Positions 1-6,601 of a stretch of 18,697 bases of DNA are shown here, in pieces. The notes beneath the pieces were generated by a model, which did no database searches, was not told where the DNA came from, and worked only from the letters and a program-made list of their open reading frames with translations. Within the stretch, counting starts at the first letter, position 1. Each line of letters begins with the position of its first letter. Source of the DNA: an uncultured Moraxellaceae bacterium (GTDB lineage Bacteria; Pseudomonadota; Gammaproteobacteria; Pseudomonadales; Moraxellaceae); the NCBI GenBank assembly GCA_937928295.1, contig CALEYY010000144.1, positions 1 to 18,697 on the forward strand. The letters are read 5' to 3'. The translations under genes were made by a program, and so were the position numbers.

Positions 1-297
1 CTCATCGAGAAGCGTGGTGCCCACTGGCACTTTCAGTACCACATCGTCGCCACTTTTGCCGGTGCAGTTAGCGCCACGGCCGTTGCCACCACGCTCGGCG
101 CGGAATTGGCGTATATAGCGATAATCCACCAGCGTGTTCACGCCCACATCGGCCTCGGCCCAGACCGAACCGCCGTGGCCGCCGTCGCCGCCATCCGGGC
201 CGCCAAACGGGATGAATTTCTCGCGGCGGAAGCTCATGCAGCCATTGCCGCCATCGCCCGCCACCACTTTGATCACCGCTTCATCGACGAAACGCAT
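1..297 (-). CDS. obg: Obg/CgtA GTPase, N-terminal part (runs off left edge)
   Basis: Only the first 99 codons are present; the gene continues beyond the left edge. The visible part begins MRFVDEAVIKVVAGDGGNG and carries the glycine-rich Obg fold, including SFRREKFIPFGGPDGGDGG at about residues 22-40 and the ending VLKVPVGTTLLDE. Family knowledge: Obg is an essential ribosome-associated GTPase linked to 50S assembly and (p)ppGpp signalling; its GTPase domain is not in this window. The ATG at 297 is supported by an AGGAG at 306-310, eight bases upstream. The gene follows rplU-rpmA in the usual rplU-rpmA-obg order, separated from rpmA by a terminator-like hairpin and a short repeat tract. Identity is confident and the stop is not visible. 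Confidence 0.95.
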   Translation of the reverse strand, partial: MRFVDEAVIKVVAGDGGNGCMSFRREKFIPFGGPDGGDGGHGGSVWAEADVGVNTLVDYRYIRQFRAERGGNGRGANCTGKSGDDVVLKVPVGTTLLDE

Positions 298-310
298 GTG
301 TACTGCTCCT

Positions 311-382
311 GAAACAAACCTGCCCTGCGGCAAATAAACACGAAACAAACCCGCTTTGAAACAAACTTGCTTTGAAACAAAA
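311..382. repeat. Short GAAACAAA-type repeats in the obg leader
   Basis: Four near-identical copies of GAAACAAAC start at 311, 342, 358 and 374; the last ends in A. The last three are spaced exactly 16 bases apart as units close to GAAACAAACYYGCTTT. They lie between the rpmA terminator and the obg ribosome binding site, so they would be transcribed into any obg leader. The units are too short and too few for a CRISPR array. No function can be assigned; they may be a slippage-expanded tract. Confidence 0.6.
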
Positions 383-408
383 AGGCCCCGCGTTGCGGCG
401 GGGCCTTT
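379..408 (-). terminator. Rho-independent terminator after rpmA
   Basis: An 11-base GC-rich inverted repeat has its left arm at 381-391 and right arm at 398-408, with a 6-base loop. Read on the minus strand, it is followed by five T residues (379-383, partly within the stem). It lies 60 bases after the rpmA stop and before obg. It would therefore end or attenuate rplU-rpmA transcripts and set obg expression apart. Confidence 0.8.
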
Positions 409-467
409 CTATATTTCAACCGAGCCGTGTGCTCAGCCGAGGGCAATCAACGCAACCAAGCCGTAGC

Positions 468-734
468 TCAGACGGTGGCGCTGGCAACCACTTCGACATA
501 CTTACGGTTGAACGCGCCTTTAACGACAAAGCGAACAACGCCATGCGCCTTGGCAAACAGGGTGTGGTCGCGGCCCATGCCGACATTGTCGCCAGCCCAG
601 AACTGCGTGCCACGCTGACGGATGATGATCGCGCCAGCTTGAATGGTTTGGCCGCCGTAGACTTTCGTGCCAAGTCGTTTGGCTTCTGAGTCGCGACCGT
701 TGCGGGTAGAACCGCCAGCTTTTTTATGTGCCAT
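468..734 (-). CDS. rpmA: 50S ribosomal protein L27
   Basis: The 88-residue product starts MAHKKAGGSTRNGRDSEAK, the canonical L27 N-terminus whose flexible basic tail reaches the peptidyl transferase centre. The core includes RQRGTQFWAGDNVGMGRDHTL, also typical. The length is close to the usual 84-85 residues, with a slightly extended C-terminus. The N-terminus begins directly with the mature sequence, so no processed leader of the Firmicutes type is visible. The ATG at 734 follows a purine-rich GAGAGAATAGAGAC stretch. The gene is second in the rplU-rpmA operon, 30 bases after rplU, and is followed by a strong hairpin terminator. Confidence 0.98.
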   Translation of the reverse strand: MAHKKAGGSTRNGRDSEAKRLGTKVYGGQTIQAGAIIIRQRGTQFWAGDNVGMGRDHTLFAKAHGVVRFVVKGAFNRKYVEVVASATV

Positions 735-764
735 GTCTCTATTCTCTCTTTGCTCAAAACGCCG

Positions 765-1076
765 TTAGACGCTGATGCTCGTGATTTTCAGTTCAGTGTA
801 GTACTGACGGTGACCCGCCTGACGACGGTAGTGCTTGCGACGGCGGAACTTGACGATACGAATCTTGTCGTGACGACCGTGATCCAGCACTTCGGCTGTG
901 ACCTTGGCGCCAGCAACAATCGGCGTGCCGACTTGGATGTTGTCGCCATTAACGACCATCAGCACATCATCAAAGGTGATGACTTGGCCCGGCTCAACAG
1001 CCAGAAGTTCAACCTTCAGGCGCTCGCCTTCCACCACACGGTGTTGCTTACCACCGCTCTTAATAACTGCGTACAT
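765..1076 (-). CDS. rplU: 50S ribosomal protein L21
   Basis: The 103-residue product starts MYAVIKSGGKQHRVVEGE and has the central block TFDDVLMVVNGDNIQVG and the basic segment KFRRRKHYRRQAGHRQ, all diagnostic of L21, a 23S rRNA-binding protein of the large subunit. I chose the ATG at 1076 over one 15 bases upstream. It gives the usual 103-residue length, and a GGAG (1083-1086 on the plus strand as CTCC) sits six bases before it, inside the longer reading frame. It is first in rplU-rpmA, behind a promoter at 1181-1209 and a leader of about 100 bases with inverted repeats. Confidence 0.98.
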   Translation of the reverse strand: MYAVIKSGGKQHRVVEGERLKVELLAVEPGQVITFDDVLMVVNGDNIQVGTPIVAGAKVTAEVLDHGRHDKIRIVKFRRRKHYRRQAGHRQYYTELKITSISV

Positions 1077-1080
1077 ACAC

Positions 1081-1138
1081 TGCTCCATCAAGCATCAATC
1101 GGGGCGGGTCGCATCTGGCTCGGATGAGCGATTGATGC
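1081..1138 (-). promoter_or_regulatory. Structured leader of rplU with two competing pairings
   Basis: On the minus-strand transcript the arm GCATCAATC (1138-1130) can pair with GATTGATGC (1100-1092), a perfect 9-base inverted repeat enclosing 29 bases. Its core CATCAA can instead pair with a second TTGATG at 1091-1086, whose last G is the first base of the GGAG ribosome binding site. Two mutually exclusive helices are therefore possible, one touching the Shine-Dalgarno sequence. That this regulates L21 synthesis is inference; I cannot name a described leader family for it. Confidence 0.4.
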
Positions 1139-1180
1139 AGTTGGATAAACCCGGGACCGAGAAAATTCGCAAGGCGCGTG

Positions 1181-1209
1181 ATGATAGGGAAAAGCGCCCC
1201 GGCTTGCAA
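1181..1209 (-). promoter_or_regulatory. Likely sigma70 promoter of rplU-rpmA
   Basis: On the minus strand, TTGCAA (1209-1204) is followed after 17 bases by TATCAT (1186-1181). A GC-rich CACGCGCC stretch comes next, the kind of discriminator seen at stringently controlled ribosomal promoters. The predicted start near 1174 gives a leader of about 98 bases before rplU. Confidence 0.55.
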
Positions 1210-1381
1210 GTCAAAAAATGCCGGCAAGACCGGACACCACAAAGCCCATGACGCTTACTGAAACCGCGCAAACAGGCCGGGTCAGCACAAAAAACCAACA
1301 ACTTGGCCACGAAGCATGCCTGCTTAATTGCCAAATCGCGACCGATGATGATGGCGTACTCCCTATTCCAGAGAAACCGCC
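1210..1381. other. Intergenic region upstream of the pilus cassette
   Basis: Together with the rplU leader and promoter, this completes a 305-base gene-free stretch between divergent rplU and the pilus cassette. The plus-strand promoter of the cassette must lie here or upstream, but I see no convincing pair. TTGGCC at 1304-1309 with TAATTG at 1325-1330 is only a weak candidate. No riboswitch, operator palindrome or small gene stands out. Confidence 0.4.
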
Positions 1382-1873
1382 ATGAACGCCTTCATGCAAA
1401 AATTCAGTTACTCACTGCTCGCGACATCGCTGCTGATTTCGCAAGCAGCAAACGCCGCCACGGCTACACAGAACTTCAATGTCACCGCGACGGTGGTCAA
1501 TGCCTGCAGTCTTTCCAGCATCAGCGACCTCGCCTTCGGCAACTACAGTTTCAGTGCGCCCTCACTGGGCACCACTTCCGTCAATGTCACCTGCAGCCTG
1601 GGTTCGGCCTACACACTGCACATCAATGACGGTCTGTACGGCAGCAGCGCCAGCACCCGCAAAATGAAGCACGGCACGCTCACCGACAACCTCAGCTACA
1701 CGCTATCCAACAGTCTGGCAGGTGCCACCTGGGGCGACACGGCCGGCACCGGCGTTGCAGGAACCGGCCTGGGCGTTGCCGTGCCCACCGTGATTTATGG
1801 CTCGGTAGCCGCCAACCAGACCGTCACCGCCGGCAGCTACTCGGACACGCTGACCATGACGGTCACATTCTGA
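1382..1873 (+). CDS. SCPU (spore coat U) domain pilus subunit, Csu type
   Basis: The 163-residue secreted protein has a signal peptide of about 25 residues ending QAANA. The mature single SCPU domain has Cys42 and Cys71, the FGNYS motif at 52-56 and the closing pattern GSYSDTLTMTVTF. These are hallmarks of subunits of Csu-like (archaic) chaperone-usher pili such as CsuA/B of Acinetobacter, where the two cysteines normally form a disulfide. As the first gene of the cassette it is the best candidate for the major fibre subunit. The start ATG at 1382 is preceded by a weak AGAG; an internal Met at residue 5 would also leave a workable signal peptide. The chaperone gene follows 13 bases after the stop. 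Subunit role is inferred from position. Confidence 0.85.
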   Translation: MNAFMQKFSYSLLATSLLISQAANAATATQNFNVTATVVNACSLSSISDLAFGNYSFSAPSLGTTSVNVTCSLGSAYTLHINDGLYGSSASTRKMKHGTLTDNLSYTLSNSLAGATWGDTAGTGVAGTGLGVAVPTVIYGSVAANQTVTAGSYSDTLTMTVTF

Positions 1874-1886
1874 GTTGAGATCGATC

Positions 1887-2612
1887 ATGCGTATCGTCAG
1901 CCTGCGCCACGCCTGCTCTGCATGGGTCTTTGCACTGCTAGCCGGACTCGCGCTGCCGGCATCGGCGGCGAGCATCGCCATCAGCCCGCTGCGTCTTGAC
2001 CTGAAGCCGGGCCAGCAGATGACGGCGCTGACCGTCAGCAATACCGGCCAAACACCCGTATTGGTGCAGGGCCAGATCAAGGCTTGGCTAGACAGCGCGC
2101 AACCGGAAGGCTCCACCAGCACCGGCGGCATGATGCTGACGCCACCGCTGTTCAAGCTCGCCCCCGGTGGCAAGCAGCTGGTACGCATCGGCTGGCAGCA
2201 ACAAACCGCCACGCCGGCCCATGAGCTGGCCTTCCGGGTCTTTCTGCAAGAAGTGCCGTCTGCTGCAGAACCCGCTAGCGGACTGCGCGTGGCACTGCGC
2301 CTGAGCGTGCCCCTGTTTGCACAACCCGCCACGCCAGAAGCTCGTGCGCTGGATTGGCAATGGCAAACCACCGCTGCCGGCAGCACGCTGCAATTGCACA
2401 ACAACGGAAATCGCCACGAGCGCATCAGCAGGCTGAAAGTAACCGACGCCCATCAGCGCGTGATCCTAGATGGCCAGCGCCTGCTTTATGTCCTGCCCGG
2501 CCAGACCCACACCCTGAGCCTACCAGACCGCAATGTGTCGCTGCCGCTGAGCATCGACACCACCTCCGATCAGGGCACAGAGCAACACACACTGACTCAG
2601 CCGACATCGTAA
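1887..2612 (+). CDS. Periplasmic pilus chaperone, PapD/CsuC-like
   Basis: The 241-residue product has a signal peptide of about 27 residues ending ASA, then ISPLRLDLKPGQQ, the first strand of the PapD-like domain. Further family signatures are PPLFKLAPGGKQLVRIGWQ, FRVFLQEVP and LRLSVPLFAQP. The C-terminal half matches the second immunoglobulin-like domain (LYVLPGQTHTLSLP). Such chaperones fold and cap subunits in the periplasm and deliver them to the usher. I chose the ATG at 1887; a TTG four codons upstream keeps the frame but is less likely. The stop overlaps the usher start (TAATG at 2610-2614), pointing to translational coupling. Confidence 0.88.
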   Translation: MRIVSLRHACSAWVFALLAGLALPASAASIAISPLRLDLKPGQQMTALTVSNTGQTPVLVQGQIKAWLDSAQPEGSTSTGGMMLTPPLFKLAPGGKQLVRIGWQQQTATPAHELAFRVFLQEVPSAAEPASGLRVALRLSVPLFAQPATPEARALDWQWQTTAAGSTLQLHNNGNRHERISRLKVTDAHQRVILDGQRLLYVLPGQTHTLSLPDRNVSLPLSIDTTSDQGTEQHTLTQPTS

Positions 2613-4846
2613 TGAACGCCTTGCCGCCCGTCTGGTTCGACAGCAGTTGCCTGGAGCCATTTCCGGGGGGAACCCAGCTGGTGGCCATCGAACGCGAGGC
2701 CGATGGCGAGCAGATCAGCGGCCGCATTCATGTCGACGACGCCGGCCGAGTCTGGCTCAACGCCGTCGACTACATCGCGTGGACGGGCCTGAGCACGCTG
2801 CCGGCACAGACCGAGGCCACCGCAACCGGCACCTGGTATCTGCTGACCGCACTGCCTTATCGCCTCGATGCCTGTGCCATGCGCCTGCAACTGGCCGCGC
2901 AACTGCCACGCCGCCACTACTTCGACACCCGTAGCCCCGACACGCCGCAACTGCCGGCCGAGCTGGGCGGCTATCTGAACATGGACATCTTCGGCTACAG
3001 CAGCGATGGCATGGGTGCCAGCGTTGCCGGCCAGGCCGAGCTGGGCCTGAGTGCTGCCGGTGCCTTGTGGCGCAGCCGGCAAGTCTTCCTCCGCGAAGGC
3101 TATCGCCGCCTAGACAGCCAGGTGCGCTGGGATTTCCCGCAGCAGATGGTGGCGCTGGAGGCCGGCGACATCCTCAATAGCGGCCTCAGCATGAGCCCAA
3201 ATGTGCGCTTTGGCGGGCTGTCGTGGGGCACCGATTTCAGCCAGCGCCCGGAGCTGCCGACTTATCCGCTGCCCAGTATTCAGGGCGACGCCACGCTGCC
3301 ATCCACCGCCGAGCTTTATATAGACGGCCAGCTGCGGCAGAGCAATCGCCTCACCGCCGGCCCCTTCGCTCTGGACTCGCAAGCCAGCATCAATGGCGCC
3401 GGCGACCTGCAAGTCGTGGTGCGCGACAACCTCGGCCGTGAAACCCGCATCAGCCAGGCCTTCTACACCAGCCCGCAACTGCTGCGCGCCGGGCTAAGCG
3501 AATACCATCTGGACATCGGCCGTTTGCGCGAAGGCTTTGGCACCCACAACGACCATTATGGCGACGGCTTTGCCAGCGGCCGCTGGCGTACAGGCACGCA
3601 AAATCTGGGTACCGTCGGCCTGCGCGCCGATATCCTCGCCGACAGCCAGAGCACGCAGGGCGAATGGATTTACAGCAATCCGCGCTGGGGGCTCTGGCAA
3701 CTCGGTCTCGGCGGCTCGCACAGCCGCGGCGAGGGCTGGGGCGAGCGCATCAGTGGCGGCTACGAATGGCTGTCGCGACAAGGCAGCGTACAGGTGCAGG
3801 CCAGTGCCTCCAGCCCGGAATTCATCGAGCTGGGGCGCGAGGCCGGGGCCATCGCCAGCAGCCTGCGCGTGCAGACTGGCTGGCGCGTCGGCCCAGCCAG
3901 CAGCTTCACGCTGGGCTGGAGCGATGAACATCGCCGCGACCGCGACAACCTGAGCATCGCCACCGCCTCCTGGCAGCAAACGCTGAGCGAGAGCCGACAG
4001 GCTTATGTCAGCTTTATTCAAAGCCCCGGCCTAGGCCTCAACAGCAGCATCGGGCTGACGCAGGCGCTGATCTCGAACTGGTCGTTATCGACCCAGATCA
4101 GCCACCGCGAGAGCGATGGTTGCGGCCTACAAATCAGCCTGGGCTGGCAGCCCTCGCAGAGCGTCTGGAGTGCTCGCGTGGCCGGCGAAGCGCGCGCACA
4201 TGAGCAACTCACGCAAGCGAACTGGCTTTATACCGGCGAGCGAGGTCAAGCCAATATAGGCATTGGCGAGCGCAACGGCCTGAGCAGCGTGCAAGGCAGC
4301 GTGGCGACCTCGCTAGCCTGGGTGCCGCACAATGTGTTCTGGAGCAAGCGCCTGCAAAGCGGCTTCGTGGTGGTGGATGCCGGCACTCCCGACATCACCG
4401 TGTATCGAAATCACCAGAGCGTGGGCCACACCGATGAGCAAGGCCAGCTGCTGGTCAGCGATACCTGGCCGTATCAAGGCACCGAATTCAGTCTGGGCTG
4501 GGAAGACCTGCCGATGAGCGCACAGCTCGGCAGCGTGGAAACCACCCTGCGTCCGCCACGAGGTGTTGGCCATGTGCGACTTGCCGCCGCCGATGCCGCC
4601 GCCAGCCAGAGCTGGCAAGCACGCCTCGACACCGGCGACTGGCTGCCCACCGGCAGCATCCTGCGCCATCACGGTGAGACCGCCGACCTGCCCAGTGGGT
4701 TGGACGGTCTGCTCTATGTGCCCAGCCACTGGCGCGGCGACAGCCTCGAAGCCATCCTGCCGGATCAGCGCCGCTGCCTGATCGCCGCTCTGCCGACCGC
4801 CACTGCCGACACGACCACGGAGCTGACATGTCGACTGCAAATCTGA
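2612..4846 (+). CDS. Outer membrane usher, CsuD-like, no visible signal peptide
   Basis: The 744-residue product carries usher features in order. An N-terminal domain occupies about residues 20-110 (LVAIEREADG to DYIAWTGL). The barrel starts near 115 and holds SGLSMSPNVRFGGLSWGTD. The plug region at about 222-282 reads QGDATLPSTAELYIDGQ and DNLGRETRISQAFYTS. The C-terminal domain contains DEQGQLLVSDTWPYQG. Ushers assemble and secrete the fibre across the outer membrane. The ATG at 2612 overlaps the chaperone stop, has no Shine-Dalgarno sequence of its own and is probably coupled. Oddly, the first 25 residues are not hydrophobic and no signal peptide is visible. The open frame extends further upstream but only as a shadow of the chaperone, also without a hydrophobic stretch. 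The protein is shorter than the roughly 800-plus residues usual for the family. Identity is sure; functionality is uncertain. Confidence 0.85.
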   Translation: MNALPPVWFDSSCLEPFPGGTQLVAIEREADGEQISGRIHVDDAGRVWLNAVDYIAWTGLSTLPAQTEATATGTWYLLTALPYRLDACAMRLQLAAQLPRRHYFDTRSPDTPQLPAELGGYLNMDIFGYSSDGMGASVAGQAELGLSAAGALWRSRQVFLREGYRRLDSQVRWDFPQQMVALEAGDILNSGLSMSPNVRFGGLSWGTDFSQRPELPTYPLPSIQGDATLPSTAELYIDGQLRQSNRLTAGPFALDSQASINGAGDLQVVVRDNLGRETRISQAFYTSPQLLRAGLSEYHLDIGRLREGFGTHNDHYGDGFASGRWRTGTQNLGTVGLRADILADSQSTQGEWIYSNPRWGLWQLGLGGSHSRGEGWGERISGGYEWLSRQGSVQVQASASSPEFIELGREAGAIASSLRVQTGWRVGPASSFTLGWSDEHRRDRDNLSIATASWQQTLSESRQAYVSFIQSPGLGLNSSIGLTQALISNWSLSTQISHRESDGCGLQISLGWQPSQSVWSARVAGEARAHEQLTQANWLYTGERGQANIGIGERNGLSSVQGSVATSLAWVPHNVFWSKRLQSGFVVVDAGTPDITVYRNHQSVGHTDEQGQLLVSDTWPYQGTEFSLGWEDLPMSAQLGSVETTLRPPRGVGHVRLAAADAAASQSWQARLDTGDWLPTGSILRHHGETADLPSGLDGLLYVPSHWRGDSLEAILPDQRRCLIAALPTATADTTTELTCRLQI

Positions 4847-5301
4847 GGCGCCTCATCGCCACCGGGATCTTGCTCGGAGCCAGCACCACCAGCTCGGCGC
4901 TGACCTGCTCGGCCAGCGTCGGCACCCTGGCCTTCGGCAACTACAGCGGCGTCTCCGGCCTGCCCGCAGACAGCCAGAACACGCTCACCGTGACCTGTTC
5001 GTCGCTGATTTCGATTCTGGTCAGCTACACCGTATCGCTCTCCGCCGGCAACAGCGGCAGCACCGCCGCACGGCAGCTCAGGCAGGGCGGCAACTCGCTG
5101 AACTACAACCTGTTCAAGGATATTCTGCGCACCAATGTCTGGGGCACGGGCGCCAATGCCGTCAGCGACAGCTACCTGCTCAGCATTCTCGGCATCGGCG
5201 TAGACCGCACCTACCCCATTTACGGCCGCATTACCGCGAGCCAAGGCAGCGCGCCGTCGGGAAGTTACAGCGACACCATCACCGTGACCGTCGCGTATTG
5301 A
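4828..5301 (+). CDS. Second SCPU domain pilus protein
   Basis: The 157-residue secreted protein has a short signal peptide ending near residue 24 (TSSA), then a single SCPU domain. The domain shows Cys27, FGNYS at 36-40, Cys57, the family block YNLFKDILRTNVWGTG (about 93-108) and the ending GSYSDTITVTVAY. The gene overlaps the usher by 19 bases, with GGAG at 4819-4822 five bases before the ATG. It stands where Csu clusters keep the tip adhesin gene csuE, but CsuE is about twice as long with two domains. This could therefore be a minor or capping subunit. It resembles the first-gene product in fold motifs but not closely in sequence. Role is inferred. Confidence 0.82.
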   Translation: MSTANLRRLIATGILLGASTTSSALTCSASVGTLAFGNYSGVSGLPADSQNTLTVTCSSLISILVSYTVSLSAGNSGSTAARQLRQGGNSLNYNLFKDILRTNVWGTGANAVSDSYLLSILGIGVDRTYPIYGRITASQGSAPSGSYSDTITVTVAY

Positions 5302-5375
5302 GCGCTTGAACGGTAGTCGCGGGGGGCACAGGCTGATAGCATTCGCGCATTCTTTTCGCACAACAGTTTCCCCTC

Positions 5376-6338
5376 ATGGAATTCAAAGACATCCTGCACC
5401 TGGTCAAGGACGATTTTGCCGCCGTCGATGCCTGCATCACGGCCAACCTGCAATCACGCGTGCCTCTGGTCAGCGAAGTTGGCGAATACATTGTGCAAAG
5501 CGGCGGCAAGCGTCTGCGCCCGCTGGTTAGCCTGCTCATGGCACGCGCTTGCGGCTACTCGGGCGATGCCCATGTTGATGTGGCCGCCATCATCGAAATG
5601 CTGCACACCGCCACGCTACTGCACGACGATGTGGTGGACGAGTCCTCGCTGCGGCGCGGCCGCCCCACGGTCAACGCGCACTGGGGCAACGCCACCGCCG
5701 TGCTGGTCGGCGATTACCTAGTGTCGCGTGCATTCCAGATGATCGCGCGCCTGCAACGCCAGGCCATCTTCGACATCATGTCAGACGGCACCTGCGTCAT
5801 AGCCGAAGGTGAAGTACTGCAGCTGATCAACCAGCACGACCCCGACACCACCGAAGCGCGCTACCTCGAAGTCATCCACGGCAAGACCGCGAAGATGTTC
5901 GAAGCCGCCGCCGAATGCTCGGCCTCGCTCACCGGCGATCAATGGCGCGGCCTGTCCGTGACCTATGCCCGCCACCTCGGTGCCGCTTTCCAGATCATCG
6001 ACGATGTGCTCGACTACACCAGCTCAGCCGATGTGATGGGCAAGAATGTGGGCGATGACTTGGCTGAAGGCAAACCCACGCTACCGCTGATTCGCGCCAT
6101 GGAAGTTGCATCGCCCGCCGAAGCCGACATGGTGCGCAACGCCATCCGCACCGGCGGCCTAGAGCACCTCGACGAAATCATTGCATTGGTGCAGCAGTGT
6201 GGTGCACTCGACTACAGCCTGGCGCGTGCACAAGCAGAGTCCGATGCCGCCGCTGCCTGCGTGGCCGCGCTGCCCGCAAGCCCGTATCGCGATGCGCTGC
6301 AAGGACTTGCCAAGCTCGCCGTGGCACGAAATTCCTGA
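5376..6338 (+). CDS. ispB: Octaprenyl/polyprenyl diphosphate synthase
   Basis: The 320-residue product is a trans-polyprenyl diphosphate synthase that extends farnesyl diphosphate with isopentenyl diphosphate to make the quinone side chain. Visible motifs are GGKRLRP at 43-49, the first aspartate-rich motif DDVVD at 84-88 with RRGRPTVN after it, GEVLQL at 145-150, and the second aspartate-rich motif DDVLD at 209-213 with GKNVGDDLAEGKPTLP. The length matches E. coli IspB (323). The small-residue position before the first DDxxD fits a long-chain enzyme, though chain length cannot be fixed by eye. The ATG at 5376 is 74 bases after the pilus cassette. That gap holds a possible -10 element (TAGCAT, 5337-5342) without a clear -35. 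In many gammaproteobacteria ispB lies directly divergent to rplU; here the pilus genes separate them. Confidence 0.95.
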   Translation: MEFKDILHLVKDDFAAVDACITANLQSRVPLVSEVGEYIVQSGGKRLRPLVSLLMARACGYSGDAHVDVAAIIEMLHTATLLHDDVVDESSLRRGRPTVNAHWGNATAVLVGDYLVSRAFQMIARLQRQAIFDIMSDGTCVIAEGEVLQLINQHDPDTTEARYLEVIHGKTAKMFEAAAECSASLTGDQWRGLSVTYARHLGAAFQIIDDVLDYTSSADVMGKNVGDDLAEGKPTLPLIRAMEVASPAEADMVRNAIRTGGLEHLDEIIALVQQCGALDYSLARAQAESDAAAACVAALPASPYRDALQGLAKLAVARNS

Positions 6339-6348
6339 GCCCGGCCCC

Positions 6349-6376
6349 TTCCCAAACGGCAACAGCGTGCTAGAAT
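6349..6376 (+). promoter_or_regulatory. Likely promoter of tRNA-Pro
   Basis: TAGAAT at 6371-6376 is followed directly by GCGCGCC, a GC-rich discriminator typical of stringently controlled tRNA promoters. The -35 is weak (TTCCCA at 6349-6354, 16-base spacing). The predicted start near 6383 leaves a leader of about 27 bases before the tRNA. Confidence 0.5.
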
Positions 6377-6409
6377 GCGCGCCTTGCAAAACACGCTGCT
6401 GTTTCGCAT

Positions 6410-6486
<77 letters not shown>

Positions 6487-6493
6487 GATATCG

Positions 6494-6529
6494 AAAAGCC
6501 GAATCACTTAGCCGTGATTCGGCTTTTTT
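6494..6529 (+). terminator. Rho-independent terminator of tRNA-Pro
   Basis: A perfect 14-base inverted repeat (6494-6507 with 6514-6527) has a 6-base loop and ends in TTTTTT (6524-6529). It begins eight bases after the tRNA 3' end. Confidence 0.9.
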
Positions 6530-6556
6530 ATTGCGCACTCTTCGATGCCTAGAACG

Positions 6557-6587
6557 AAAACAGGCGACCAAGGCCGCCTGTTTTTTT
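6557..6587. terminator. Bidirectional terminator between tRNA-Pro and actP
   Basis: AAAACAGGCG (6557-6566) pairs with CGCCTGTTTT (6575-6584) around an 8-base loop. The plus strand continues with seven T residues. On the minus strand the stem ends in TTTT and lies 15 bases after the actP stop. It can serve actP and also back up the tRNA terminator. Confidence 0.8.
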
Positions 6588-6601
6588 ACCGCTGCGGGCG
6601 T

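Noticed and set aside
311..408. Possible CRISPR-like array before obg
   Set aside because: The units are about 9-16 bases, too short and too few, with no distinct spacers or cas genes nearby.
2354..2611. Upstream extension of the usher frame by 86 codons
   Set aside because: It overlaps the chaperone in another frame, is Arg/His/Pro-rich, and supplies neither a signal peptide nor usher sequence.
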